Assembly: GCA_038238915.1 (NCBI GenBank)
Contig: JBBSFH010000004.1
Span: 62,001 to 126,000 of the forward strand
Direction of reading: 5' to 3'
DNA from: JAVVHE01 sp038238915
GTDB taxonomy: Bacteria; Pseudomonadota; Alphaproteobacteria; Sphingomonadales; Sphingomonadaceae
DNA: 64,000 bases
This document shows, one piece after another, positions 41,901-50,945 of this stretch (position 1 is its first letter; each line of letters opens with the position of its first letter). Under the pieces are notes generated by a model. It was not told the origin of the DNA, made no database searches, and worked only from the letters and a program-made list of their open reading frames with translations. The translations under genes were made by a program, and so were the position numbers.

Positions 41901-44075
41901 ATGGCCGACGCGATCCACTTCACACTTGGCGACGATGGTGTCGCGCTGCTGACCATCGATGTGCACGGCGCATCGATGAACATCATCACGCCTGCGTTCA
42001 TGAGCGAGTTGGGGGCGGCGCTCGACCGGATCGCGGCCGAGGCGGAGATCAAGGGTGCGGTGATCTGCTCGGGCAAGCCGGGCGCGTTCATGGGGGGGGC
42101 GGACCTGAAGAACATGCTCGCGCTGGTCGAGGAGGGCGATCCGAACCTTAGCCGCGCGGCGCGGATGGCGCAGCGGGTGGGCATGCTGTCCAGGCTGCTG
42201 CGGCGGGTGGAGACGGTGGGCAAGCCGGTCGCGATCGCGGTCAACGGCACCAACATGGGCGGCGGGTTCGAGCTGATGCTCGCCTGCCATTACCGCGTGG
42301 CGTCGGACGATCCCAAGCTCAAGATGGGGCTGCCCGAGGTGCTCGTAGGGTTGCTCCCCGGCGCGGGCGGCACGCAGCGGCTGCCACGGCTGGCGGGCAT
42401 CCAGCCCGCGTTGCCTTATCTGCTCCAGGGCAAGACGATGAGCGGTGCCGACGCATTGGCGATGGGCGTGGTGCAGGAAGTGGCCCCCAAGGACGAGATC
42501 GTGGCGCGGGCGCGCGCGTGGGTGGTGGCGAACCCGGGGAAGGGCGTGGCACCGTGGGACGTGAAGGGGTTCAAGTTCCCCGGCGGTACGGGCATGTTCA
42601 ATCCCGGCTTCGTCCAGACCTTCATGGGTGCCAATGCGATGGTGCAGAAGGAGACGCTGCACAATTACAACGCACCGCAGGCGATCCTTTCGGCGGTGTA
42701 CGAGGGTTCGCAGCTGCCGATCGACCGTGCATTGGCAGTCGAGGTCAAGTATATGACCAAGCTGTTCCTGAGCCCTCAATCGGGCGCGATGATCCGCACT
42801 TTGTTCATCAACAAGCAGGCCGCCGAGAAAGGCGCGCGCAGGCCCGCCGATGTGGCCCCGATGCCCACCGCGAAGATCGCCATGGTCGGCGCGGGCCTGA
42901 TGGGCGCGGGCATTGCGATGGTGAGCGCGCAGGCAGGGATCGAGGTGGCGCTGCTCGACCGCGATCAGGAGGCGGCGGACAAGGGCAAGGACTATACGCG
43001 CGAGCGGCTGGAGAAGCGGCGGACCGATCCCGCCAAGATGGAGCAGGTGCTCGGCCGCATCCAACCGACCGCGAGCTATGACGACCTGAAGGGCGTCGAT
43101 CTGGTCATCGAGGCGGTGTTCGAGGATCCCGCGATCAAGAAGGACGTGACCGCGAAGATTGCAGCCGCTGTGGGGCCGGATGTGCTCTACGGCTCGAACA
43201 CGTCGACGCTGCCCATCACGGGCCTGCAGGCGAACTGGCCGCGTCCTGACAACTTCATCGGCATCCACTTCTTCTCACCGGTTGAGAAGATGCAACTCGT
43301 CGAGATCATCGTCGGCAAGCAGACGGGGCCGACGGTGATCGCCAAGGCGCTCGATTATGTGCGCGCGATCGGCAAGACGCCGATCGTGGTGAACGACAGC
43401 CGTGGCTTCTACACCAGCCGCTGCTTCGCCACCTATGTGGACGAGGGCGCGACGATGGTTGGCGAAGGCGTCAACCCCGCGCTGATCGAGAATTGCGGGC
43501 GCATGGCGGGGATGCCCGTGGGGCCGCTTGCGGTGGGCGACGAGGTGGCGATCGATCTGATGGGCCGGATCAAGGCCTCGATGATCTCGGAAATGGGCGA
43601 CGCTTACCGGCCGGGCGCTTCGGACAAGGTGATCGACCGGATGCTCGAACTCGATCGCAAGGGACGCAAGAATGCGAAGGGCTTCTACGACTATCCGGCC
43701 GAAAAGGGCGCGAAGAAGCGGCTGTGGCCCGATCTGGCGCGCGAGTTCCCGGTCAGCGCGCATCAGCCGACGCCGCAGGAGGTCAAGGACCGGCTGATCT
43801 ACCGCCAGGTCGCCGAATGCGTGCGCTGCATGGAAGAAGGCGTGCTGGTGACGGTGGCGGACGGCGATCTGGGCGCGATCTTCGGCTGGGGCTTCGCGCC
43901 GTTCACCGGCGGCCCGTTCAGTCTGGTCGATACGCTGGGCGCGGGGGCGGTTGCGGACACGCTCGACGCGCTGGCGGCGAAGCATGGGCCACGTTTTGCA
44001 GCGCCGAAGCTGCTGCGCGAGATGGCGGCGAGCGGGCGCACCTTCCATGGGGCGGAGATGCGCAAGGCGGCGTGA
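41901..44075 (+). CDS. fadJ: Fatty acid oxidation multifunctional enzyme (enoyl-CoA hydratase/3-hydroxyacyl-CoA dehydrogenase)
   Basis: A 724-residue fusion. The crotonase N-domain has the oxyanion-hole residues in GKPGAFMGGADLKNML and GGGFELMLACHYRVAS, and a catalytic Glu in LPEVLVGLLPGAGGTQRLPR. From about residue 325 the NAD-binding dehydrogenase follows (MVGAGLMGAGIAMVSAQAG; SNTSTLPITGLQ; HFFSPVEKMQLVEII with the catalytic His). It is FadB/FadJ-like and pairs with the upstream thiolase. The start at 41901 has GGGAGAGAG upstream; earlier frame lies in the repeat. FadB and FadJ cannot be separated from sequence alone. Confidence 0.92.
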   Translation: MADAIHFTLGDDGVALLTIDVHGASMNIITPAFMSELGAALDRIAAEAEIKGAVICSGKPGAFMGGADLKNMLALVEEGDPNLSRAARMAQRVGMLSRLLRRVETVGKPVAIAVNGTNMGGGFELMLACHYRVASDDPKLKMGLPEVLVGLLPGAGGTQRLPRLAGIQPALPYLLQGKTMSGADALAMGVVQEVAPKDEIVARARAWVVANPGKGVAPWDVKGFKFPGGTGMFNPGFVQTFMGANAMVQKETLHNYNAPQAILSAVYEGSQLPIDRALAVEVKYMTKLFLSPQSGAMIRTLFINKQAAEKGARRPADVAPMPTAKIAMVGAGLMGAGIAMVSAQAGIEVALLDRDQEAADKGKDYTRERLEKRRTDPAKMEQVLGRIQPTASYDDLKGVDLVIEAVFEDPAIKKDVTAKIAAAVGPDVLYGSNTSTLPITGLQANWPRPDNFIGIHFFSPVEKMQLVEIIVGKQTGPTVIAKALDYVRAIGKTPIVVNDSRGFYTSRCFATYVDEGATMVGEGVNPALIENCGRMAGMPVGPLAVGDEVAIDLMGRIKASMISEMGDAYRPGASDKVIDRMLELDRKGRKNAKGFYDYPAEKGAKKRLWPDLAREFPVSAHQPTPQEVKDRLIYRQVAECVRCMEEGVLVTVADGDLGAIFGWGFAPFTGGPFSLVDTLGAGAVADTLDALAAKHGPRFAAPKLLREMAASGRTFHGAEMRKAA

Positions 44076-44107
44076 CAGCGGGCGTGCGCGCGCGTAGCGG
44101 CGTGGGC

Positions 44108-45244
44108 ATGAAAGACACCGCGCTTTCCCGCCGCGTCATGCTCGCCAGCGCCGCCGCGACAGGCGCGCTCGCGGTATTTCCCGCGCGGGCGCAGACCTCG
44201 CGCGCCTCCGCCCTGTACGCCCGCGCCACCGTGATCGACTCGCTGGGCGCGCCAGGGGGCTACGATCCCGCTGCGCCGGATGCCGAGGGCCTCACCCCCC
44301 GACTGCTCGACGACGTGCGCGCGAGCGGGCTGACCGCGTGCAACGTGACGGTCAGCCAGGTGGGCAATGTGGCGGACGCCTTCGAGACCACCGTCACCAA
44401 CATCTCGCAGTGGGACGAGGCGATTGCCAGCCACCCCGATCTGCTGATGTGCGTGCGCTCGGCCGCCGATCTGCGCGCCGCCAAATCGAGCGGGAAGGTG
44501 GGGCTGATCTACGGCTTCCAGGACACGACCCCGCTCGGCCCTGATCTGGCCCGGCTGGAGACGTTCGCCAATTTCGGTGTTCGGATCGTGCAGCCCACCT
44601 ACAACCGGCGCAATCTGATGGGGGACGGGTGTCTGGAGCCGGGCAATGCGGGGCTGTCCAAGCTGGGCTACGCGCTGGTGGGCGAACTGAACAAGCGCCG
44701 TATCGTGGTCGATATGAGCCATGCGGGCGTGCGCACGCAAACCGAGGCGATCGCAGCCTCCACCCGCCCACCCGTCATCACCCACACCGGCTGCCGCGCG
44801 CTGAACGATCATCCGCGCAATACGCACGATGCGGTGATGCGCGCGGTGGCAGACAAGGGCGGAACGGTGGGCATCTATTTCATGCCGTTCCTGCGCAATG
44901 CGGGCCAGCCGCACGCCGCCGATCTGATCGCGCACATCGAACATGCGTGGGGAGTTGCGGGCGAGGATCATGTGGGGCTGGGCACCGATGGGTCGATCAC
45001 CGGGCTGACGCTCGACGCGCGCTTTCGCAAGGACTTCGCCGCGACCAACGCCGCGCGGCACAAGGGGGGCATCGCCGCGCCGGGCGAGCAGGACGACGTG
45101 TTCTTGTATGTGCCCGAGTATAACACGCCGCGCCGCTTCGAGACGCTCGCGGGCGATCTGCTCGCGCGCGGGCATGGCGAGGCCAAAGTCCAGAAGCTGC
45201 TCGGCGCGAACTTTGCGCGCGTGCTTGCCGAGGTGTGGGGCTAG
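44108..45244 (+). CDS. Tat-exported M19 (membrane dipeptidase) family protein with altered metal site
   Basis: A 378-residue protein. The N-terminus SRRVMLASAAATGALAVF is a Tat-type signal peptide. The TIM-barrel body follows the M19 family: VVDMSHAG and VITHTGCRALNDHPRN supply the two usual His ligands, and LGTDGSITGL matches the C-terminal Asp region. But the N-terminal HxD ligand pair of renal dipeptidase is replaced by VIDSLGAPGG, and the bridging Glu region reads IYGFQDTTPLG with Gln. A binuclear zinc site is therefore unlikely in the standard form. The role is unknown. Confidence 0.82.
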   Translation: MKDTALSRRVMLASAAATGALAVFPARAQTSRASALYARATVIDSLGAPGGYDPAAPDAEGLTPRLLDDVRASGLTACNVTVSQVGNVADAFETTVTNISQWDEAIASHPDLLMCVRSAADLRAAKSSGKVGLIYGFQDTTPLGPDLARLETFANFGVRIVQPTYNRRNLMGDGCLEPGNAGLSKLGYALVGELNKRRIVVDMSHAGVRTQTEAIAASTRPPVITHTGCRALNDHPRNTHDAVMRAVADKGGTVGIYFMPFLRNAGQPHAADLIAHIEHAWGVAGEDHVGLGTDGSITGLTLDARFRKDFAATNAARHKGGIAAPGEQDDVFLYVPEYNTPRRFETLAGDLLARGHGEAKVQKLLGANFARVLAEVWG

Positions 45245-45253
45245 CACACAGTC

Positions 45254-46120
45254 TTGCGGACGATTGGCCGTCTTGCCGCCGTGCTCTTCGCGGTGCTGCT
45301 CGCGCTCGCGGCCTATGGCTATGCGGAGGCGACCGCGACGCCGCAGGTGGTGCGTTATTGCGTGCGCGCTCCGGGCTGGCATGCCGCTCCGCTCACGATC
45401 GCCCTGATCGCGGATACGCACATGGACCCGCTGGACATGCGCCCGGCGCGGCTCGCGCGGATCGCTGACCAGGTGAGTGCGCTGCACCCCGATCTGATCC
45501 TGATGGCGGGCGATTATCTTGGGCGGCGAGTGGATGCGCGGCTACCGGTGTCCCCGCGCGAAGCGATCGCGCCGTTTGCCCGCCTGCACGCGCGGCTGGG
45601 CGTGTTCGCGGTGCTCGGCAACCACGATATGGGCATGCGGGAGGTTGAAACGCCCGGGCTGGACTACGCGGTGACATCGGCGCTGGCGCGGGCGGGCGTG
45701 CATGTGCTGCGCAACGCGGCTGCGCGCATTGGCGACATCTGGATCGCGGGTGTGGATGACAACGAGTTCGGCCATCCCGATGTGGATCGCGCGCTGGCGC
45801 AGGTGCCACCGGGAGCCGCTCTGATCTTCGTGGTGCACAACCCCGATCTGATCGCGAGCCTGCCCGCGCGTCGCGTCGCGCTGGCGGTGGCCGGCCACAC
45901 GCACGGCGGACAGATCGCGCCGTTCGGATTTGTGTACCGGGTTCCGATTCACCATCCCGAATGGCTTCGCGGGCTGGCGTCGGACCGAGGGATGCCGCTC
46001 ATCGTGACGAGCGGGGTTGGCACGAGCCATGTCCCGTTCCGTATCGGCGTGCCGCCGGAAATCGTATTGATCCGGCTTCAGGGCGCGGCTGCGACGCCCG
46101 CGGCGGGTATCAGCCCTTGA
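45254..46120 (+). CDS. Membrane-anchored metallophosphoesterase
   Basis: A 288-residue protein with an N-terminal transmembrane helix (AAVLFAVLLALAAYGYA) and a calcineurin-like phosphoesterase domain. Motifs in order are LIADTHMDP, LMAGDYLGRR, VLGNHDMG, VVHNPD and VAGHTHGGQIAPFG, all metal ligands present. It resembles the YaeI/LpxG type that can act on lipid pyrophosphates, but sphingomonads may lack lipid A, so the substrate is open. The start codon appears to be TTG at 45254. The end overlaps the convergent CsgG-like gene by 11 bases. Confidence 0.85.
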   Translation: MRTIGRLAAVLFAVLLALAAYGYAEATATPQVVRYCVRAPGWHAAPLTIALIADTHMDPLDMRPARLARIADQVSALHPDLILMAGDYLGRRVDARLPVSPREAIAPFARLHARLGVFAVLGNHDMGMREVETPGLDYAVTSALARAGVHVLRNAAARIGDIWIAGVDDNEFGHPDVDRALAQVPPGAALIFVVHNPDLIASLPARRVALAVAGHTHGGQIAPFGFVYRVPIHHPEWLRGLASDRGMPLIVTSGVGTSHVPFRIGVPPEIVLIRLQGAAATPAAGISP

Positions 46121-47063
46121 TATCGGACGTGTGGACCCATCCCTCGATATCGAACTCGTCCGCGACCTTGAGGAACACGCCCGAACGCTCGCCGGTGGGG
46201 AACACCTGGTCGCCCGCGTGGAGCATCTTCATCACCTTGCCGCCGGGGCGGTTCATCATCGCGGTCGTCACCTGAACGCGGTATGCTTTCTTGGGCGCTT
46301 GGGACGAGGGCGCGTTTGCTTGAACCTGACGCACCAGATCGCCATAGGCGGTCACATAGGCGGCCGAGATGATGCGCCCGATCTCGGTATCGGTGTAGCC
46401 GCCACCGACCACCGCGCCGCCAATGCCGCCGCCAAAGCCGCCGCCGCCGAGCCCGAAGCTGACGTCGGACTTCTGCGCCTGCCCTTCCGCCGCAGCGACT
46501 TCCTCGGTCGTGCGGGCGTTGACCAGCGTGAGCACGGTGCGCGCGGTGAGCTTCTTGGTGCGGATGCCGCCGAGCACCGCGCCGAAGATGCCGGGGGCCA
46601 GGCCGCCCAGGCCGCCGCCGATCGCCTTGCCCCCGGCATTGCCGTTCGATCCGATCAGATCGGGGACGAGGAAAAAGTCCGCGCTCTTGATCTGGCCCGC
46701 GCCGACGTTGGAGCCGCGCTGGAGTTCGCCGCCCAGATCGCGCTCCTGATTGCGCATCGCCAGGCCTGTGCCGCGGTTGACTACGCGGAAACAGGCCGAG
46801 CGCGTAACGATCACCTTGATGAGCGCGGTCGGGCTGCCGAGCTGGAACTGCGTCCACCAGTGGTTGTCAGGCTCGTTGATCGCGACGGTGCCGTAGCTGC
46901 GGTCGCAATGCGGCACCTGGGGTTCGAGACTGTTGGTCTTCGCCGCGCCCTGGCCGGGCGTATCTGGCAATTCGTCTAGCTTGGGTTTCGCGAGCGCAGG
47001 CACCATCAGCGAAAGGGTGATCAGCCCCGCGAAGCTTTGCCGAATTATCCGGTCGAACATCAC
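46110..47063 (-). CDS. Secreted CsgG/HfaB-like protein with C-terminal SH3 domain
   Basis: A 317-residue protein with a signal peptide (about residues 1-26, ending PALAK). Residues about 55-260 follow the CsgG pattern: ALIKVIVTRSACFRVVNRG, DLGGELQRGSN, ADFFLVPDLI, a Gly-rich segment (GLGGGGFGGGIGGAVVGGG) and repeated LVNARTTEEV and AYVTAYGDLVRQV. The last 55 residues (YRVQVTTAMMNRPGG; GERSGVFLKVADEFDIEGWV) are a bacterial SH3 domain. CsgG proteins form secretion pores in the outer membrane, but there is no lipobox Cys here, and no curli or holdfast gene is nearby. Confidence 0.7.
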   Translation of the reverse strand: MMFDRIIRQSFAGLITLSLMVPALAKPKLDELPDTPGQGAAKTNSLEPQVPHCDRSYGTVAINEPDNHWWTQFQLGSPTALIKVIVTRSACFRVVNRGTGLAMRNQERDLGGELQRGSNVGAGQIKSADFFLVPDLIGSNGNAGGKAIGGGLGGLAPGIFGAVLGGIRTKKLTARTVLTLVNARTTEEVAAAEGQAQKSDVSFGLGGGGFGGGIGGAVVGGGYTDTEIGRIISAAYVTAYGDLVRQVQANAPSSQAPKKAYRVQVTTAMMNRPGGKVMKMLHAGDQVFPTGERSGVFLKVADEFDIEGWVHTSDIKG

Positions 47064-47115
47064 AAGTCCCCCATATCGAACTCACCCCGGATTGTCCGTT
47101 TTCGGTGCCAAAAGG

Positions 47116-47517
47116 TCAAGATGCAATCGCAGCTTTCAACTCGACGACGTTGTCGGACGGGTCACGCACGTAAAGAGAAAGCATATTCGGCGGCCCAGCG
47201 TGCCGTTGCTCCTCGATGATCGGCACGCCGAGCGCCGCGAGGTGCGCGCGCAGCTCGGCCTCCGGGGTTGCCTCCAGGCGGACACAGAAATGATCGATGT
47301 TACGACCCGCTGCTACGGGTGGACGGGCCCAGGCTCCCCTCGCGTCCTCGATGTCGACGAGATCGATCTGTGCCGATCCGACACGCAACTCCGCCATCGC
47401 ATAACTATCCAGGCGCCCGACATCTTCGGCACCGACTACCGTGACATAGAAGGCGATCGCCCGATCGAGTCCACGTACCAGCAGCAGTACATGATCTATG
47501 CCGAGTGGTTGGAGCAT
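47116..47517 (-). CDS. VOC family (glyoxalase/bleomycin-resistance fold) protein
   Basis: A 133-residue vicinal-oxygen-chelate protein with two beta-alpha-beta-beta-beta modules. GIDHVLLLVRGLDRAIAFY opens the first module with a metal-ligand His, RNIDHFCVRLE the second, and LYVRDPSDNVVELK carries the final Glu ligand. The substrate is unknown. It lies 3 bases after cysK on the same strand and is likely co-transcribed. Confidence 0.88.
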   Translation of the reverse strand: MLQPLGIDHVLLLVRGLDRAIAFYVTVVGAEDVGRLDSYAMAELRVGSAQIDLVDIEDARGAWARPPVAAGRNIDHFCVRLEATPEAELRAHLAALGVPIIEEQRHAGPPNMLSLYVRDPSDNVVELKAAIAS

Positions 47518-47520
47518 GGT

Positions 47521-48438
47521 CTATTCGGTCGGCAGGAAATCGGGAACGCTCAAGTACCGCTCCCCGGTATCGTAGTTGAACCCGAGCACGCGCTTGCCTG
47601 CCAGTTCGGGCAGCTTCTGCGCGATTGCCGCCAGCGTTGCGCCCGAGGAAATGCCGACCAGCAGCCCCTCGACCCGCGCAGAACGCCGCGCCCATTCCTT
47701 GGCGTCGTCGGGCGTGACCTGGATCACGCCGTCGATCGCGGCGCCGTGATAATTCACCGGGATAAAGCCCGCGCCAATCCCCTGGATGGGATGCGGCCCG
47801 GGCGCGCCGCCCGATAGGACGGGGGAGGCGGTGGGCTCGACCGCGTAGACCTTGAGGTTCGGCCAGTGCGGCTTCAGCACCTCCGCGCAGCCGGTGATGT
47901 GACCGCCGGTGCCAACGCCGGTGATGATCGCATCGATCGGCGTCTCGGCGAAATCGTCCAGGATTTCGATCGCGGTGGTGCGGTGGTGAATGTCGATGTT
48001 GGCGGGGTTTTCGAACTGCTGCGGGATCCATGCGCCCGGGATCGTCGCGGCGAGTTCGTGCGCGCGAGCGATCGCGGCTTTCATGCCGCCCTCGCGCGGC
48101 GTCAGATCGAACGTGGCACCATAGGCGAGCATCAAACGGCGGCGCTCGATCGACATGCTCTCGGGCATGACCAGGATCAGCTTGTAGCCCTTCACCGCCG
48201 CCGCCAGTGCCAGGCCGACGCCGGTGTTGCCGCTGGTGGGCTCGATGATCGTGCCGCCGGGCTTGAGATGGCCGTCACGCTCGGCCGCCTCGATCATGGC
48301 GGCACCGATACGGTCCTTGATCGATCCGCCAGGGTTGGAGCGCTCGGACTTCACCCAGACCTCGTGATCGGGGAACAGGCGAGCAAGGTGGATGTGCGGG
48401 GTGTGGCCGATGGTGTCGAGGACGCTCGCGGCTTTCAT
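47521..48438 (-). CDS. cysK: Cysteine synthase A (O-acetylserine sulfhydrylase)
   Basis: A 305-residue PLP enzyme making cysteine from O-acetylserine and sulfide. The PLP Lys is in NPGGSIKDRIGAAM, the substrate loop is EPTSGNTGVGLA, the phosphate loop is ITGVGTGGHITG and the pyridine-N Ser region is VGISSGATLAA. The start at 48438 has GGGAG 7 bases upstream; an in-frame TTG two codons earlier is less likely. Confidence 0.95.
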   Translation of the reverse strand: MKAASVLDTIGHTPHIHLARLFPDHEVWVKSERSNPGGSIKDRIGAAMIEAAERDGHLKPGGTIIEPTSGNTGVGLALAAAVKGYKLILVMPESMSIERRRLMLAYGATFDLTPREGGMKAAIARAHELAATIPGAWIPQQFENPANIDIHHRTTAIEILDDFAETPIDAIITGVGTGGHITGCAEVLKPHWPNLKVYAVEPTASPVLSGGAPGPHPIQGIGAGFIPVNYHGAAIDGVIQVTPDDAKEWARRSARVEGLLVGISSGATLAAIAQKLPELAGKRVLGFNYDTGERYLSVPDFLPTE

Positions 48439-48465
48439 CGCCAATCTCCCGTTGTGCGCGCAAGG

Positions 48466-49701
48466 TTAACCCGCAGGCACGCCTTCGCCAAGCCTGTCGG
48501 CGCGGAGCAGCTCGGGGAAGCCGCGTGCCCACAGCCCCGCGACGAGGACCGCGCCCACCCCGCCAGCAACCGCAGCCGCGACCGGACCGATGGCGGACGC
48601 GACGACGCCGGTCTCGAACTCGCCCAGTTCGTTCGAGGCCGAAATGAACAAGCCCGAGACGCTGGCGACGCGGCCGCGCATCGCATCCGGAGTGTGGATC
48701 TGGATCAGTGACTGGCGGACGTAAACGCTGACCATATCTGCCGCCCCCGCAACGCCGAGCGCGACCAGCGACAGCGCAAAGTTGGTCGAAAACCCGAACA
48801 CCACGTTTGCCGCACCGAAGACCGCGACCGAGACGAACATTTTCATGCCCACGCCGCGCCCCAACGAGCGGCGCGCAAAGACGAGCGCCATCGCCGCCGA
48901 ACCGATCGCGGGCGCGGCGCGCAGATGGCCGAGACCACTCGCGCCCACATGCAGCACATCGCGCGCGTAGACCGGCAGCAGTGCGGTCGCGCCACCGAGG
49001 ATGACCGCGAACAGATCGAGGCTGATCGCGCCGAGCACCACCTTGTTGTCGCGCACGTATCGCAGTCCGTCACCGATCTGCTTCAAGGGTCCATCGGGGC
49101 TTCGCGCGGCACGCGCGACGGGGCGGATGAGCAGCGCTGCAGCCAGACTTAAGACCAGCATCGCGGCGGCGACCGCGAACGGCACGTAGGATGCGACGCC
49201 GTACAGGTAACCGCCGAGCACCGGTCCGCCGATTGCACCCACCTGCCAAGCCATCGAATTGAATGCGATCGCGCGCGGCAGCACCTCTCGCGGCACCAGA
49301 TTGGGCGCGAGCGAGCTCAGCGACGGGCCAGCAAACGCGCGCGCCACCCCGAGTAAGGCAGCGATCGCGAAAATGCCGGGCAATGTGAGCCGATGCGCGC
49401 AGGTTCCCCACGCGAGCGCGCAGGCGCAGACCAGTTCTAGGCACACCGCCGCGCGCGCGATCCAGCGGCGATCGAGCCTGTCGGCGGCGTAACCCGCAAA
49501 CGGCGTGAGCAGGATCATCGGCGCGAACTGCGCCAGCCCGACCATCCCGAGCTGGAACGCCGCCGCGCGCGGGGTCATCGTGAGGCGCGCCAGATCATAG
49601 ACCTGCCAGCCGATCACCACGACCATCATCAACTGCGCGAGCGAGGAGGCGAACTTTGCCACCCAGAACAGGCGGAAATCGCGGAAGGCGAGCGGCGACA
49701 T
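48466..49701 (-). CDS. MFS transporter (EntS-like MFS_3 type)
   Basis: A 411-residue transporter with 12 predicted transmembrane helices. The N-terminus LAFRDFRLFWVAKFASSLAQ and the cytoplasmic loop GYAADRLDRRWIARAAV are typical of the MFS_3/EntS group, whose characterised members export siderophores. No siderophore biosynthesis gene is in the window, so the substrate is open. It lies 27 bases upstream of cysK on the same strand. A TTG at 49746 is an alternative start. Confidence 0.88.
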   Translation of the reverse strand: MSPLAFRDFRLFWVAKFASSLAQLMMVVVIGWQVYDLARLTMTPRAAAFQLGMVGLAQFAPMILLTPFAGYAADRLDRRWIARAAVCLELVCACALAWGTCAHRLTLPGIFAIAALLGVARAFAGPSLSSLAPNLVPREVLPRAIAFNSMAWQVGAIGGPVLGGYLYGVASYVPFAVAAAMLVLSLAAALLIRPVARAARSPDGPLKQIGDGLRYVRDNKVVLGAISLDLFAVILGGATALLPVYARDVLHVGASGLGHLRAAPAIGSAAMALVFARRSLGRGVGMKMFVSVAVFGAANVVFGFSTNFALSLVALGVAGAADMVSVYVRQSLIQIHTPDAMRGRVASVSGLFISASNELGEFETGVVASAIGPVAAAVAGGVGAVLVAGLWARGFPELLRADRLGEGVPAG

Positions 49702-49749
49702 CGGCGCGTGTGTAGGGCGCGCGCCGTGCGGCGTCACTATTCGCAAGCG

Positions 49750-50895
49750 TTACGCCGCGATGCGGGCGAGATGTTCGTAGAGTTGCTGCGTGTGGCGCTC
49801 CCAGCCGAAGCGTTCGGCCGCCGCGCGCACATCGGCGCGTGGTGGCGGGGTGGCCAGCAGGTCGGCAATCGACTGCGCGAACGCCGCAGGGGTGCGCGCG
49901 GCGAGGCGTCCGGCGGCGGGGCGATCGATCACCTCGGCCGCGCCGCCAACTGCGGTGGCGACAATCGGCGTTCCGCAGGCGAGCGCCTCGACCCACGCGT
50001 TCGCCAGCCCCTCGCGTTCGCTCGCGAGCGCCATCACGTCCGTCGCCGCGAGCAGCCGCGCAACCTCGGCGTGGGGCAGCGCACCGGTGAGCACCGCGCG
50101 ATCGGCGATGCCGAGGTCGGCGATCATGCCGCGAAGCCGTGCCTCCTCCGGCCCGCTGCCGACGATGCGCAGATGCACGCCGGGCAACGACGCGACCGCG
50201 TGCAGCACGATATCGTGGCCCTTAAGCGCGATCAGGTTGCCGATGCTGACCACCAGCGGCGATGGCAGCGGCGCGGCGGCGCTGGTTTCGCATCCATCGG
50301 CGGGCCGGAACGCATCGAGATCGACACCGGTATAATGGACCGCGATCTTGTCTGCCGCCATGCCGAGCGCGACCATATCGCGCTTCATCGCCGCGCTGAC
50401 CGCGAGCAGACCCGCTGCGTCCTCGGCCGCGCGCAAGATTGTGCGGCGCGCGGGCGGGCGCGTGCCCCACAGGTGAATGTCCGAACCGCGCGCCTTGATC
50501 GACACGGGCACGCCCGAGCGCGCGCCGACCATCGCGGCGGCGACCCCGCAGGGGTGGAAGAAATCGGCGTGGATCACATCCACCTCGCCGATCAATGGCG
50601 CTGCGGCGCGCGCGATCAGGCCCGGATTGATGCGCCAGCCGATCCCCGGCACCAGCGCGAAACGCGGACGCTGGACAGAAACGCCCTTCCATTGCTCGAT
50701 GAGTGGCAGCGCGGCGCGCGCGCGGTACTGCGGGTGGCGCGAAAGCGGCCACGGCGGGACGCCGTTGGGCGCGATCACGCGCAGCTCCACGTCCGGATGC
50801 GCGGCGAGGCGCAGCAGCGAACGCTCGACAAAGCCACCCAGTCCGGGTTGTGCCGCGCTCGGGAACAGCGTGGTCAGGGCAACAACACGAAACAT
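49750..50895 (-). CDS. Glycosyltransferase family 4 protein
   Basis: A 381-residue GT-B fold glycosyltransferase. The N-domain has TLFPSAAQPGLGGFVERSL. The nucleotide-sugar domain has VVSIGNLIALKGHDIVLHA, IVGSGPEEARLRGMI, and the catalytic E-x7-E motif in SEREGLANAWVEALACGTPI. The likely role is in surface polysaccharide or glycolipid assembly; donor and acceptor are unknown. It stands alone, divergent from bamD, with the MFS gene downstream. Confidence 0.9.
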   Translation of the reverse strand: MFRVVALTTLFPSAAQPGLGGFVERSLLRLAAHPDVELRVIAPNGVPPWPLSRHPQYRARAALPLIEQWKGVSVQRPRFALVPGIGWRINPGLIARAAAPLIGEVDVIHADFFHPCGVAAAMVGARSGVPVSIKARGSDIHLWGTRPPARRTILRAAEDAAGLLAVSAAMKRDMVALGMAADKIAVHYTGVDLDAFRPADGCETSAAAPLPSPLVVSIGNLIALKGHDIVLHAVASLPGVHLRIVGSGPEEARLRGMIADLGIADRAVLTGALPHAEVARLLAATDVMALASEREGLANAWVEALACGTPIVATAVGGAAEVIDRPAAGRLAARTPAAFAQSIADLLATPPPRADVRAAAERFGWERHTQQLYEHLARIAA

Positions 50896-50945
50896 CGTGA
50901 CCGTCCCTAGCGCGCCGCCGCTTGGCGGGCGAGGGCCGCGCGCCT

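Noticed and set aside
43493..44107. N-terminal extension of the M19 protein frame into the multifunctional enzyme gene
   Set aside because: The extension is a +1 shadow of fadJ; a Tat signal peptide begins exactly at 44108.
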